Source: Croceibacterium soli
Lineage (GTDB): Bacteria; Pseudomonadota; Alphaproteobacteria; Sphingomonadales; Sphingomonadaceae
DNA: 64,000 nucleotides
Reading direction: 5' to 3'
Assembly: GCF_009828065.1 (NCBI RefSeq)
Contig: NZ_WTYK01000001.1
Span: forward strand, 1-64,000
A model generated the notes under the pieces. It saw nothing but the letters and a program-made list of their open reading frames with translations, was not told where the DNA came from and did no database searches. Positions 30,297-39,692 of the stretch are shown piece by piece (the stretch's first letter is position 1; every line of letters starts with the position of its first letter). Both the position numbers and the translations under genes were made by a program.

Positions 30297-31202
30297 TCAA
30301 TCCTCGATCAGGAACTCGCGCGAGCAGAAGGCGCAGTCGACGCGGATCACGCCGGTGTCGTCGCGCATTTCCCTGCGGTCGTCCTTCGGGAAGCGGGCGA
30401 GCACTTCCTCGAAATGGCCGACGGAACAGCGGCAGCCGCGGGCGAGCGCAGCGCCCGGCAGCACGCGCACCTCGCGCTCTTCGTGGAACAGCCGCCAGAC
30501 GAGCGCTTCGAGGCTCAGCTCGGGATCGACAAGCTCGTCATGGCGGGTGCTGCCCGCGAGTGCGGCGACATGCTCCCACTCCGGGTGGTCCATCTGCGCG
30601 TGGAGCCGTTCGCGGCCTTCCTCGCCATCCGGCAAGTGCTGGACCAGCAGCCCGCCGGCAACGCAGCCGCCGTGCGCTGCCCTGATGCCGCTGCGGATGA
30701 GCGTCGGCACCTGCTCGCTTTGCGCGAAGTAGCGCTCGACGGCTTCGGACAGTGACGCACCTTCCAGCGGCACGATGCCCTGGTAGCGCTCTCCGGTCAC
30801 CGCGAGATCGAACGTGATCGCCAGGTAGCCGCCGCCGAACAGCACTTCGAGCGAGGGGTTGGCGCCGAGCCCGGCGAAACGTTCGCTGTCGTGACGGGCG
30901 TAGCCGCGCAGCTCGCCGGCGCGGAAGTCGCAGACCAGCAGGCTGACGATACCGTCTTCCGACTGCGCCTGCATCGTGAGCTGACTGCCTTCGTCCTTCA
31001 GCAGCGAGCCCATCAGCGCGGTGAGCACCAGCGCCTCGCCCAGCAAGTGCTTGAGCGCGGGCGGATAGTCGTGCGCGCCGAGGATCTCGTCCAGCACGGG
31101 GCCGAGCCGCACGACGCGGCCGCGAGCGTTGCGATCGGGCAGGGTGAACTGCAGCAGGCGGTCGAAGCCGGTTTCGGCTCCGCTGTCGATTTCCTTGGTC
31201 AT
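30297..31202 (-). CDS. hslO: Redox-regulated chaperone Hsp33
   Basis: Holdase chaperone turned on by oxidation and heat. The 301-residue protein has the Hsp33 core (GEALVLTALMGSLLKDEGSQLT) and the C-terminal redox switch with CRC and CAFC, the four cysteines that bind zinc when reduced. The ATG at 31202 (MTKEIDSGAETG) is used; the frame is longer upstream but overlaps argF. It is the third gene after argD and argF with a 43-bp gap. Confidence 0.94.
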   Translation of the reverse strand: MTKEIDSGAETGFDRLLQFTLPDRNARGRVVRLGPVLDEILGAHDYPPALKHLLGEALVLTALMGSLLKDEGSQLTMQAQSEDGIVSLLVCDFRAGELRGYARHDSERFAGLGANPSLEVLFGGGYLAITFDLAVTGERYQGIVPLEGASLSEAVERYFAQSEQVPTLIRSGIRAAHGGCVAGGLLVQHLPDGEEGRERLHAQMDHPEWEHVAALAGSTRHDELVDPELSLEALVWRLFHEEREVRVLPGAALARGCRCSVGHFEEVLARFPKDDRREMRDDTGVIRVDCAFCSREFLIED

Positions 31203-31245
31203 TGCCCGCCCATATGGGCCCGTTGCCCCGGGATTGAAGGTGCCG

Positions 31246-32175
31246 TTAGAGCTTGCCGAAGCACCAGAGCAGAATCGACTTCTGCGCGTGGATGCGGTTT
31301 TCGGCTTCGTCGAAGACCACCGACTGCGGCCCTTCGAACACGCTCTGGCTGACCTCCTCCCCCACATGCGCCGGCAGGCAGTGCAGGAAGCGGGCATCGG
31401 CCTTGGCCCCTGCCATGAGAGCGTCGTTGACCTGGAACGGCTCCATCGCTGCGAGCTTTTCGTGCGCGTGATCCTGGCCCATCGAGATCCAAGTATCGGT
31501 GACGACGATGTCCGCCCCGGCGACGGCTTCCGCCGCATCGCCCGTCAGCGTGACCTGCACCCCGGCGCGGCGCGCCAGCTCGACGAACTCGCTGTCCGGC
31601 TCGTAACCCTGAGGGGTACCGACGCGGACGTTGAACTTCATCAGTGCGGCGGCTTCGAGGATCGAATGAAGCACGTTGTTGCCGTCGCCGAGCCAGGCCA
31701 CCTCGAGCCCGGGCAGCGCCTTGCCGTGCTCGATCACCGTCAGCAGATCGGCGACGATCTGGCAGGGGTGGGAGCGATCGGTCAGGCCGTTGATCACCGG
31801 GACCGTGGCGTGGCGCGCCATTTCCTCGATCTTCGCGTGGTCGTCGGTGCGGATCATGATCGCGTCGGCCATGCGGCTGAGAACGCGCGCGGTGTCGGCG
31901 ATGCTTTCCCCGCGCCCGAGCTGGGTCGTGGCGGAGTCGAGCACCAGCGGAACGCCGCCGAGCTGGCGCACGGCGATGTCGAAGCTCACCCGGGTGCGGG
32001 TGGAGTTCTTTTCGAAGATCATCGCCAGGACGTGGCCGGCGAGCGGGGCGTCGGCGTCCGCCTTGCCCCTGGGCCAACCGGTGCGCGCCGCCTTGCGGTC
32101 GATCGCGTCGTTCAACATCGCCGCTATGGCATCGCCGCCGGCATCGGACAGCTCGAGGAAGTGCCGCAAGGCCAT
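31246..32175 (-). CDS. argF: Ornithine carbamoyltransferase
   Basis: Condenses ornithine with carbamoyl phosphate to give citrulline in arginine synthesis. The 309-residue chain has the carbamoyl-phosphate loop STRTR at residues 58-62, HPCQIVADL, and the ornithine loop [10 protein letters not shown]. The ATG at 32175 is 2 bp after the argD stop. Operon with argD. Confidence 0.97.
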   Translation of the reverse strand: MALRHFLELSDAGGDAIAAMLNDAIDRKAARTGWPRGKADADAPLAGHVLAMIFEKNSTRTRVSFDIAVRQLGGVPLVLDSATTQLGRGESIADTARVLSRMADAIMIRTDDHAKIEEMARHATVPVINGLTDRSHPCQIVADLLTVIEHGKALPGLEVAWLGDGNNVLHSILEAAALMKFNVRVGTPQGYEPDSEFVELARRAGVQVTLTGDAAEAVAGADIVVTDTWISMGQDHAHEKLAAMEPFQVNDALMAGAKADARFLHCLPAHVGEEVSQSVFEGPQSVVFDEAENRIHAQKSILLWCFGKL

Positions 32176-32177
32176 CG

Positions 32178-33365
32178 TCACGACTCCGGGTGCCGGTAAT
32201 CGGCCGCGCCGGCCGAAAGCTTGTCGAAGAACTCGTCGATCTCGGCGTCGCCGATCACGAGCGGCGGCAGGATGCGCAGCGTCTGGTCGCCGGCGGCGAC
32301 GGTCAGCAGCTGGTGGCTGTCGCGCAAGTGCTGCATGAACGGCCTCGGCTCCACCTTCATCCGCAGGCCGAGCATCAGGCCCTTGCCGCGCACGCCTTCG
32401 AACAGTTCGGGATAGTTGCCGATGAACTGCTCCAGCCGGGTGCGGATCCGCTCCCCCTTCTCGCGCACTTCGGCGAGGAACTCGTCGTTGGCCACGGCGT
32501 CGAGCACGGCCATGCCGGCGGCCATCGCGAGCGGGTTGCCGCCATAGGTCGAGCCGTGGGTGCCGAAGGTCATGCCGCGCGCCGCCTTCTCGGTGGCGAG
32601 GCAGGCGCCGAGCGGGAAGCCGCCGCCGATGCCCTTGGCTGTGGCGAGAATGTCCGGCTCGATCCCGTATTGTTCGTAAGCATAAAGAGTGCCGGTCCGC
32701 GCGACGCCGGTCTGCACTTCGTCGAACACCAGCATCAGGTCGTTCTCGTCGGCGAGCTGGCGCAGGCCCGTGATGAACTCGTCGGTGCCGGTGCGGATGC
32801 CGCCTTCGCCCTGGATCGGCTCGATCAGGAACCCGGCCGTGTTCGGGCCCATCGCCGCCTTGACGCCCTCGAGATCGCCGAACTCGACGTACCTGAAGCC
32901 GGGCAGGAGCGGCGCGAAGCCTTTGTGCATCTTCTCCTGGTTGGAGGCGCTGATCGTAGCCATCGTGCGCCCGTGGAAGGCGTTGGCGAAAGTAATCAGC
33001 TCGAACTTGTCGTCGTTGCCGGCGGACTGGTGATAAGCGCGCGCGGTCTTGATCGCGCATTCGACCGCTTCGGCGCCGGAGTTGGTGAAGAACACGGTGT
33101 CGGCGAAGGTCAGGTCGACCAGCCGCGCGGCCAGCGCCTCCCCCTGCGGGCTGCCGTAGAGGTTGGAGACGTGCATCAGCGTCTCCGCCTGCCGCTGGAT
33201 GGCGCCGATCAGACCGGGATGCGAATGGCCGAGGATGTTGACCGCGATACCCGCCGCGAAATCGAGATAGCGTGTGCCGTCCTCGTCGATCAGGTGGCAG
33301 TGCTCGCCGCGAACGGGCCGCACGCCGCTCCGGGGGTACACGGGCATCAGCGGAGTGATCGACAT
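32178..33365 (-). CDS. argD: Acetylornithine aminotransferase
   Basis: PLP class III aminotransferase converting N-acetylglutamate semialdehyde to N-acetylornithine. The 395 residues show the [17 protein letters not shown] cofactor region, the VFDEVQTG aspartate block, and the PLP lysine in [15 protein letters not shown]. First gene of argD-argF-hslO. A 29-bp perfect hairpin lies just upstream (33410-33438). Confidence 0.97.
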   Translation of the reverse strand: MSITPLMPVYPRSGVRPVRGEHCHLIDEDGTRYLDFAAGIAVNILGHSHPGLIGAIQRQAETLMHVSNLYGSPQGEALAARLVDLTFADTVFFTNSGAEAVECAIKTARAYHQSAGNDDKFELITFANAFHGRTMATISASNQEKMHKGFAPLLPGFRYVEFGDLEGVKAAMGPNTAGFLIEPIQGEGGIRTGTDEFITGLRQLADENDLMLVFDEVQTGVARTGTLYAYEQYGIEPDILATAKGIGGGFPLGACLATEKAARGMTFGTHGSTYGGNPLAMAAGMAVLDAVANDEFLAEVREKGERIRTRLEQFIGNYPELFEGVRGKGLMLGLRMKVEPRPFMQHLRDSHQLLTVAAGDQTLRILPPLVIGDAEIDEFFDKLSAGAADYRHPES

Positions 33366-33409
33366 CTTGGGAGTTCCTTGGATCAGAAAAACGACACCTG
33401 ACGGAACGA

Positions 33410-33438
33410 CAAATGGCGGCCGTGAAGGCCGCCATTTG
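33410..33438. terminator. Perfect 12-bp stem hairpin between csp and argD
   Basis: CAAATGGCGGCC, loop GTGAA, GGCCGCCATTTG. On the minus strand it follows the cold-shock gene by 57 bp and is followed about 17 nt later by GTTTTT, so it is a plausible but not classical terminator for that gene. Confidence 0.55.
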
Positions 33439-33494
33439 CGTCCGTTTATGGACTAGTCAGCCCCGGTCGAACAACCGGGCGCTGCGCAGGCGTG

Positions 33495-34238
33495 TCAGCC
33501 CTGAACGGGCACAAGGTTGACCGCCGAGTACTTCCCTCGTCGGTCGACTTCGAGGTCGAATTCGAAGCGATCGCCTTCGTTGATGCCGGGCAGGCCGGAG
33601 CGTTCGACGGCGCTGATGTGGACGAAGGCATCTTCCTTGCCGTCATCGCGCGTGATGAAGCCGAAGCCCTTCATGGCGTTGAAGAACTTGACCGTGCCGC
33701 TGGCCTTTTCGCCGGTCAGTTCCCGCTGCGGAGCCTTCTGCTCCACGGCGATCACGTCGCCGACGACCTGCAGGTCGGCCGCGGAGACCTTCCCGCCGCG
33801 ATCGACCAGGTTGAACTGGAGTTCCTGGCCTTCGGCCAGGCCTTCGAGACCGGCGCGCTCGACCTGGCTGATGTGGACGAACACGTCCTCACCGCCCGAA
33901 TCCTGCTGGATGAAGCCAAAGCCCTTCTGGACGTTGAAGAACTTCACCTTGCCCTGGCCCGTGCCGACGACTTGGGCGGGCATGCCGCCGCCACCGCCAC
34001 CGGGGCCACCAGGCCGCGGGCCGCGTGGGCCACCGAAGCCGCCACTGTCGCTGCGCGGGCCGCCGAAGCCGCCGCCGCGAGAGCCACCGCCGCCGCCCGA
34101 GAATCGGTCACCGCCGCCGCCCCAGCGGTCTCCACCGCCACTGGGCGCACCACCCTCTACGAACGGATCGAAAGTTTCTTCTCCGAAACCGTCCCGCTTG
34201 TCGCGTCCCCGGCCGCGACGACCTCTATCGTAACCCAT
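33495..34238 (-). CDS. Double cold-shock-domain protein with Gly/Arg-rich N terminus
   Basis: A 247-residue nucleic-acid-binding protein with two CspA-like domains (about residues 95-160 and 178-245). Each carries RNP1/RNP2 in the forms KGFGFIQQD / DVFVHIS and KGFGFITRD / DAFVHIS. The first 85 residues are low-complexity Gly/Arg/Asp repeats (RGRRGRGRDKR, GGGGGSRGGG) resembling eukaryotic RGG RNA-binding tails. Two-CSD proteins are common in alphaproteobacteria; the long RGG-like tail is less so. Likely an RNA chaperone. Divergent from terC. Confidence 0.88.
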   Translation of the reverse strand: MGYDRGRRGRGRDKRDGFGEETFDPFVEGGAPSGGGDRWGGGGDRFSGGGGGSRGGGFGGPRSDSGGFGGPRGPRPGGPGGGGGGMPAQVVGTGQGKVKFFNVQKGFGFIQQDSGGEDVFVHISQVERAGLEGLAEGQELQFNLVDRGGKVSAADLQVVGDVIAVEQKAPQRELTGEKASGTVKFFNAMKGFGFITRDDGKEDAFVHISAVERSGLPGINEGDRFEFDLEVDRRGKYSAVNLVPVQG

Positions 34239-34446
34239 CTAACGAACGTACCTTCGTTTCGCCCTATCCTTCACCCGGCGGCGTGGACGAAATCGCCCCC
34301 CGGACGGCTTGCAGAGGCGATCCCCCCACACAGTCGCCTGCGACTCATAGCGTAGATGCGCGGGGAGTGCGAACAATTTAACTGAGGCCCTCAGAGGCGC
34401 TGCTGAACGCTTGCCTCCGCCCCGGCGCTTGGGCAGAAGCCCGGCC

Positions 34447-35244
34447 ATGGACATCCTCTCCCTGCTCTCCGATCCCGCAGCCTGGCTCGCGCTCGTTACC
34501 CTGGTGATCCTGGAGGTCGTGCTCGGCATCGACAACCTGATCTTCATCGCCATCCTGTCGAGCAAGCTGCCGGTGCACCAGCAGCAGAAGGCCCGGCGAA
34601 TCGGGCTGATCCTGGCGCTGATCATGCGAATCATGCTGCTGATGGTGATCGGCTGGATCGTGACCCTGCAGGTCCCGCTGTTCGACCTCGGGATCGCCGG
34701 CGCGCCGGGCCCGCATGGCGAGCCCACGTTCGAGACCGCCTTCTCCGGGCGCGACCTGATCCTGCTGGCCGGCGGGCTTTTCCTGCTGTGGAAGGCGACC
34801 AAGGAGATCCACCACAACATGAGCCCCGAAGAGGATTCCGGCGAGCTGCTCGACAAGACGCAGAGCGTAGTGAGCCTGACCTTCGGCAGCGCGATCGTGC
34901 AGATCATCCTGCTCGACATGGTGTTCTCGGTCGATTCGATCCTCACAGCCGTCGGCATGACCGACCACGTGCCGATCATGGTCGCCGCGGTGATCATCAC
35001 CGTAGGGATCATGATGGTTGCCGCCGACCCGCTGGCCAAGTTCATCGAACGGAACCCGACCCTGGTGATGCTGGCGCTGGCCTTCCTGGTGATGATCGGA
35101 CTGGTGCTGATCGCCGACGGATTCGGCTTCCATGTGCCGAAGGGCTATATCTACGTCGCGATGGGCTTCTCCGTGGGCGTCGAGATGCTCAACATGGTCA
35201 AGCGCCGCCAGCGCGCGCAAAAGAAGGCCGAGGCACAAGGATGA
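34447..35244 (+). CDS. TerC family membrane protein
   Basis: A 265-residue integral membrane protein with about seven helices. Family acidic residues within helices are seen in LEVVLGIDNLIFI and LLDMVFSVDSIL. TerC/Alx relatives help export manganese or supply metal to secreted proteins; which applies here is not known. The start is ATG 34447 (MDILSLLSDP). The stop overlaps the next start (ATGA). Confidence 0.92.
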   Translation: MDILSLLSDPAAWLALVTLVILEVVLGIDNLIFIAILSSKLPVHQQQKARRIGLILALIMRIMLLMVIGWIVTLQVPLFDLGIAGAPGPHGEPTFETAFSGRDLILLAGGLFLLWKATKEIHHNMSPEEDSGELLDKTQSVVSLTFGSAIVQIILLDMVFSVDSILTAVGMTDHVPIMVAAVIITVGIMMVAADPLAKFIERNPTLVMLALAFLVMIGLVLIADGFGFHVPKGYIYVAMGFSVGVEMLNMVKRRQRAQKKAEAQG

Positions 35245-35681
35245 GCCGTTTCCACGAGCTTTCCGGCAGCGTGCTTGCCAGCGCGCAGATCACCACTGCC
35301 GATGTCGAGCTGGCGCACGCAGAGGGCGTTCGGCTGATCATCAACAACCGCCCCGACGGCGAAGCGCCCGACCAGCCCCCGGGCAGCGAGATAGAGGCGG
35401 CGGCGCGCGCGGCCGGCATCGATTATGTCGCGATCCCGGTGAGCCCCGGCGGCTTCGACGAGGGACAGGTGCGCGCGATGGCCGACGCGCTGGCGAACGC
35501 CGACGGCAAAGTGCTGGCCTATTGCCGCTCCGGAACGCGGTCGACGCTCCTCTGGGCGCTGGCGCAAGCGGCTGCGGGCAGCGATCCGCAGGGGATCGCC
35601 GACGCCGCGGCCGACGCGGGATACGACGTCTCGCCGATTCGCGGGGCGATCGACCGGCTTTCCGCGCAAGCATCGCGCTGA
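35241..35681 (+). CDS. TIGR01244-type sulfurtransferase / PTP-like protein
   Basis: A 146-residue protein with a dual-specificity-phosphatase-like fold. The CX5R loop is YCRSGTRST near residue 94; GVRLIINNRPDGE is typical of TIGR01244/Blh-N-domain proteins. Rhodanese- or phosphatase-type activity has been suggested for the family; I cannot tell which. Coupled to terC. Confidence 0.87.
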   Translation: MSRFHELSGSVLASAQITTADVELAHAEGVRLIINNRPDGEAPDQPPGSEIEAAARAAGIDYVAIPVSPGGFDEGQVRAMADALANADGKVLAYCRSGTRSTLLWALAQAAAGSDPQGIADAAADAGYDVSPIRGAIDRLSAQASR

Positions 35682-35906
35682 TCCGCTCCCGACCGGAGCA
35701 CGGGGGCAGAGGCCCGGCAACTCGGGCGCGCGGGCGTCCTTCGAGACGGGCTCTCAGCCTGCAGCTTCGATCCCTCCTCAGGACGAACGGTTTGGGGGTG
35801 ATCCGGTTTTGGTCGCCCGAATGCTACGAGCAGACTGCAGCCACCCCCCAACCCCGTTCATCCTGAGGAGCGAGGACGCATTCCGAGCGTCTCGAAGGAC
35901 GTGTGG

Positions 35907-35976
35907 CTCACACGAAGACAGGAATACACGAAGACACAAGGAGACTCACCTTCGTGGCTTCGTGGCTTCGTGTGAG
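35907..35976. repeat. Short CACACGAAG-type inverted repeat (relative of 5748-5896)
   Basis: ctcacacgaagacaggaata... on the left and ...ggcttcgtgtgag on the right are imperfect inverted copies. The arm motif cacgaagacac is shared with the 149-bp element at 5748-5896. Confidence 0.8.
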
Positions 35977-35991
35977 ATCTGTCTTTTTGAT

Positions 35992-36180
35992 GCGCTCGCA
36001 GAGGCGCAGAGGCGCGGAGGGTTTTTCGTCACGCGAAGCCGAAAAGAAGGAGCGGCTTTGGGCGCTGCGCTCTGGAGCATCCATCGAGTGTTCGGATAGC
36101 GGCTTCGCCGCGGGATCTTCGCGCCTTCGCGCCTTTGCGTGAAAATCATCTGCTCTGCGCCTCTGCGCCTCTGCGAGCGC
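35992..36180. repeat. 189-bp element with perfect 24-bp terminal inverted repeats
   Basis: Left end gcgctcgcagaggcgcagag... (35992-36015) is the exact complement of 36157-36180. Inside is a second nested inverted pair (ttttcgtcacgcgaag and cttcgcgcctttgcgtga). The inner motif ttcgcgcctttgcgtgaga also occurs at about 19812-19831. No coding potential; MITE-like. Confidence 0.88.
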
Positions 36181-36232
36181 AAATCCTCCACGGCCTGCCC
36201 GAAGTGCCCCCTAAGCAACATGCGCCGGGCAA

Positions 36233-36267
36233 AGAAAAAGGGCCGGAGGATTTCTCCCCCGGCCCCG
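36233..36267 (-). terminator. Rho-independent terminator of the OmpA-family gene
   Basis: On the minus strand, a GGGGCCGG...CCGGCCC stem closing over GGAGAAATCC is followed by CTTTTTCTTT. It begins about 26 bp after the OmpA stop. Confidence 0.85.
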
Positions 36268-36292
36268 TTTCGCTTGGCTTTGTAGAAGCCGC

Positions 36293-37408
36293 TTACATGC
36301 CCGAGCCGGGACCGTAAGTGATTTCCACGCGGCGGTTCTGCAGTTCGCGCACGCCGTCCGCGGTCGGGACACGCGGCATGGACTCGCCGAACGCCTGGCC
36401 GGTGATCGCACCGCTCGGGATGCCCCGGCCGGTGAGGTACTGACGGACGCTGGCGTTGCGACGCTCGGCCAGGCCCATGTTGTACTGGGTCGAACCCGAA
36501 CGGTCGGTGTGACCCGCCAGCATGATCGGCACGCTGTTGCAGTTCGCATAAGCCGTGACGGCGCTGTCGAGGATGGTCGCAGCCTCAGGCGTGATGTTCG
36601 ACTTATCCCAGTCGAAGAACACGATGTACGGGCCCTTGTTGCAGACCGCGGCAGGCGGCGGCGGCGGGGGCGGAGGAGGCGGCGGCGGGGGCGGCGGCGG
36701 CGGGGGCGGCGGGGGAGCCACGACCGCAGCAGGACCACCGAAGTTGGCGATCAGGCTGAACAGGAACGAGTGCGTCGCCAGTTCGGTCTGATAGGAGCGA
36801 CCAATCTGGTCGACCATGTCGAACTCGTGGGTGTTGAGGTACTTGTACTTCAGACCGAGTTCCGCACCTTCGGTAACCGGAACGCGCACCTGCGCAATGG
36901 CCTGGTAGGCCCATGCGCTGTCGCTGTCGTTGAGATAGGTCTGGTAAGGCGCAGTCGTGAAGTGGCTGTCGAGCCAGGCGCGACCGGCACCCACGCCGGC
37001 AGAGAAGCCGACGCCATCGTTGCCGCCGAAGTCCAACAGAGCATTGGCCATCGCGGTCGTCAGGCGGGATTCACCGCCGAGGTCCCAGGTTCCGGGGGTC
37101 GGGTTCGTGGCGTCGAACACCGGCACGCCGAAGGAACCGGCCGTTACGTTGTCCGGATCGAATTCCTTGTAGGCCACTTCGGCTTCCGTCCGGAGCATGC
37201 CCCAGTCGTAGCCAAGGAAGGCGCCCAGTTCGAACCCTTGCTTTTCCTCGACCTCGAAACCGTTATCGAAGCCGTTCACGTAAACGTCGTGATCTTTGAC
37301 GTCGACGAGGCCGATGTCAGCACCGAAATAGCCGTAGCCATCGCGCGCCAGGGCAGGGCTGGTCAAAGCCGTAGCCGCTACCGCCATTCCTAGGATAATT
37401 TTTCGCAT
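36293..37408 (-). CDS. OmpA-family outer-membrane protein with polyproline linker
   Basis: A 371-residue precursor. It has a signal peptide (MRKIILGMAVAATALTSPALA), an eight-stranded beta-barrel region (to about residue 235, YFGADIGLVDVKDHD ... FSLIANFGG), a run of 21 consecutive prolines (36653-36715), then a C-terminal OmpA peptidoglycan-binding domain (FFDWDKSNITPEA, LAGHTDRSGS, ERRNASVRQYL, ENRRVEI-like NRRVEITYG). It ties the outer membrane to the wall. GAAGGAGGT is a near-perfect ribosome site for ATG 37408, indicating strong expression. Confidence 0.95.
   Translation of the reverse strand: MRKIILGMAVAATALTSPALARDGYGYFGADIGLVDVKDHDVYVNGFDNGFEVEEKQGFELGAFLGYDWGMLRTEAEVAYKEFDPDNVTAGSFGVPVFDATNPTPGTWDLGGESRLTTAMANALLDFGGNDGVGFSAGVGAGRAWLDSHFTTAPYQTYLNDSDSAWAYQAIAQVRVPVTEGAELGLKYKYLNTHEFDMVDQIGRSYQTELATHSFLFSLIANFGGPAAVVAPPPPPPPPPPPPPPPPPPPPPAAVCNKGPYIVFFDWDKSNITPEAATILDSAVTAYANCNSVPIMLAGHTDRSGSTQYNMGLAERRNASVRQYLTGRGIPSGAITGQAFGESMPRVPTADGVRELQNRRVEITYGPGSGM
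36653..36715 (-). repeat. 63-bp CCG/CCC/CCT tract encoding 21 prolines
   Basis: All 21 codons are proline codons (mostly CCG with CCC and CCT). It is the linker between the barrel and the OmpA domain. It is a likely site of slippage, changing linker length in 3-bp steps. Confidence 0.93.
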
Positions 37409-37849
37409 GGGACCTCCTTCAAAAGCCGTACGTTGTTCGCAACGGTCTTGTAAAAATCTAAACTTCAAGTTGCCGAATGCCGCGACCCTGCGGCGCCCTG
37501 CCCCTGTGGAGACAGCCTTGTGTTCCGAAACCAATATTCAGCCAAGAGTGAATTGTTCCTCAAGACGAGCAAAATCGGACCTGTGGCGCGCCGAAAGGGG
37601 CAGTTCACGCAAGACTGTTGCCGAAATATCACGGCTTTTCGGCCGTGCCATCTTTAGCCGACCAGCGCTGTCGCACAAGGCACAAGTGTAGCGGCGTTCA
37701 TTTCATGCCCGCCGCTCCGCCCGTCATACGGTAGACGAAAAAAGGGGCCGGAGCACTTGCTCCGGCCCTTCGAGTTACGTTCGCAGGAGGAACGTCGGGT
37801 GGCGGGACCGGGGAGGAGGAGGAGGAGTTCCGGCCCCGCCGAACTGGCA
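37409..37849. other. OmpA upstream region and amtB downstream region
   Basis: 441 bp without a gene. It holds the ompA promoter and leader on the minus strand in its AT-richer left part (37420-37480) and the amtB terminator (37738-37768). I could not settle exact -35/-10 boxes. Confidence 0.55.
37738..37768 (-). terminator. Rho-independent terminator of amtB
   Basis: Stem GGGCCGGAGC, loop AAGT, GCTCCGGCCC (37745-37768), followed on the minus strand by CTTTTTT. About 80 bp after the amtB stop. Confidence 0.9.
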
Positions 37850-39175
37850 TCAGTTGTAGGCACGCTCCCCGTGTTCGGCGATGTCGAGACCTTCGACTTC
37901 CGCCTCGTGGGAGACCCGCAGGCCGGTGAGCAGCTTGACGATGAACGCGGCGATCAGGGTTCCGATAGTGGCCCAGGCAACGGCCACGAGCACGGCGATG
38001 ATCTGCGTGGTGACTTGCGCGCCCATCGCATATTCGGCCGGATCGCCCGGACCACCGAGAGCCGGAGAGTAGACCACCCCGGTGCCGATGGCGCCGACGA
38101 TGCCGGCGACCCCGTGGATGCCGAAGGCGTCGAGGGAGTCGTCGTAGCCGAGCGCCGGCTTGAGCTTGGCGACCGCGAAGTAGGCGACCACGGAAGCGAT
38201 GGCGCCGAGCACCAGTGCGCCCATCGGGCCGGCGTTGCCAGCCGCCGGAGTGACCGCAACGAGGCCGGCGATCACGCCCGAGCACCAGCCGAGAGCGGAA
38301 GGCTTGTGGCCCATCAGTTTCTCGACGAGCATCCAGGTGAGCGCCGCGCCGGCAGTGGCGACGAAAGTGTTGATCATCGCCAGGCCGGCAATGCCGTCGG
38401 CCTCCAGCTCGGAGCCGGCGTTGAAGCCGAACCAGCCGACCCACAGCAGGCCGGTGCCGACCATGGTCAGCGTCAGCGAGTGCGGCGGCATCGGCTCCGC
38501 CGGATAGCCGCGGCGCTTGCCGAGCAGCAGCGCGAGGATCAGACCGGTCACGCCGGCATTGATGTGCACCACGGTGCCGCCGGCGAAATCGAGCGCGCCC
38601 ATTTCGAACAGCAGGCCGCCCCCGGCCCAGACCATGTGCGCGATCGGGAAATAGACGATCGTCAGCCAGATCGTCATGAACAGCATCGTGGCGGAGAACT
38701 TCATCCGCTCCGCCGTGGCGCCCAGCACCAGAGCGGCGGTGATCGCGGCGAAGGTCATCTGGAAGGCGATGAACACGTACTCGCTGATCACCTCGTCGGA
38801 GAACGTCGCCGCCGTGGTTTCGGGCGAGCTGTTCAGCAGGAAGGCGTTGCCCCAGGCGAAGAAGGCGTTGCCCTCGGGCCCGAAGGCCGTGGAGAAGCCC
38901 CACAGGATCCAGATGACCATCGCCAGCGCGGCCGTGGCGCCGATCTGGGTCATCATAGAGAGCATGTTCTTCGAGCGGGTGAGGCCGCCATAGAACAGCG
39001 CCAGGCCCGGCAGGATCATCAGCAGGACGAGCAGGGTCGAAGTCATCATCCAGGCGTTGTTGCCGGGATTGGGAACGGCGGCGGCCGCTTCGGCAGCCTC
39101 TTGCGCGTAAGCGGCGGTGGCGGCGAAGATCGACGCACCGAGCGCCATGCCGCCGCAGAAAAGTTTGCGGATCAT
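37850..39175 (-). CDS. amtB: Ammonium transporter
   Basis: Trimeric inner-membrane ammonium channel. The 441-residue chain has a cleavable-type signal sequence (MIRKLFCGGMALG...AYAQ) and 11 helices. The pore histidines are in GGTVVHINAGV and FGIHGVAG; the ADGIAGLA and GLALFYGGL blocks are family marks. The ATG at 39175 has GAGGGG 8 nt upstream; a TTG at 39199 would extend it into the glnK gap. It lies 20 bp after glnK, and GlnK should plug it when nitrogen is sufficient. Confidence 0.96.
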   Translation of the reverse strand: MIRKLFCGGMALGASIFAATAAYAQEAAEAAAAVPNPGNNAWMMTSTLLVLLMILPGLALFYGGLTRSKNMLSMMTQIGATAALAMVIWILWGFSTAFGPEGNAFFAWGNAFLLNSSPETTAATFSDEVISEYVFIAFQMTFAAITAALVLGATAERMKFSATMLFMTIWLTIVYFPIAHMVWAGGGLLFEMGALDFAGGTVVHINAGVTGLILALLLGKRRGYPAEPMPPHSLTLTMVGTGLLWVGWFGFNAGSELEADGIAGLAMINTFVATAGAALTWMLVEKLMGHKPSALGWCSGVIAGLVAVTPAAGNAGPMGALVLGAIASVVAYFAVAKLKPALGYDDSLDAFGIHGVAGIVGAIGTGVVYSPALGGPGDPAEYAMGAQVTTQIIAVLVAVAWATIGTLIAAFIVKLLTGLRVSHEAEVEGLDIAEHGERAYN

Positions 39176-39195
39176 GTTGTTACCCCTCATGTCGC

Positions 39196-39543
<348 letters not shown>

Positions 39544-39581
39544 CTATTGCTTACCGGTTCGGTTCCGGCCGGAGTTCGCAA

Positions 39582-39597
39582 TGCAACTGCTGTGCCA
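39582..39597 (-). promoter_or_regulatory. Sigma-54 (RpoN) promoter of glnK-amtB
   Basis: Read on the minus strand, TGGCAC-N5-TTGCA matches the -24/-12 RpoN consensus exactly. The -12 element is about 48 bp before the glnK ATG, leaving a leader of roughly 36 nt. NtrC-dependent induction at low nitrogen is expected; I did not identify enhancer sites. Confidence 0.82.
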
Positions 39598-39692
39598 GAT
39601 CGGCAGGAACACTACATTTCAGCGGGTTGCACGAAAGCGCGGTACCCGGCTGCGATGGCGCTCGCCCGTCGAACGGGCAGACTGCCTAAAAG

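Larger units (their letters stand above)
35682..36292. other. Repeat-rich intergenic region before ompA 3' end
   Basis: 611 bp with no gene. It contains two degenerate REP arms (about 35743-35793 and 35855-35901), a CACACGAAG-type inverted repeat (35907-35976), a 189-bp element with 24-bp inverted ends (35992-36180), and the terminator of the OmpA gene (36233-36267). Confidence 0.8.

Noticed and set aside
31246-33435. Single 729-codon minus frame spanning argD and argF
   Set aside because: It joins an out-of-frame reading of argD to the true argF frame. The real genes are argD (32178-33365) and argF (31246-32175).
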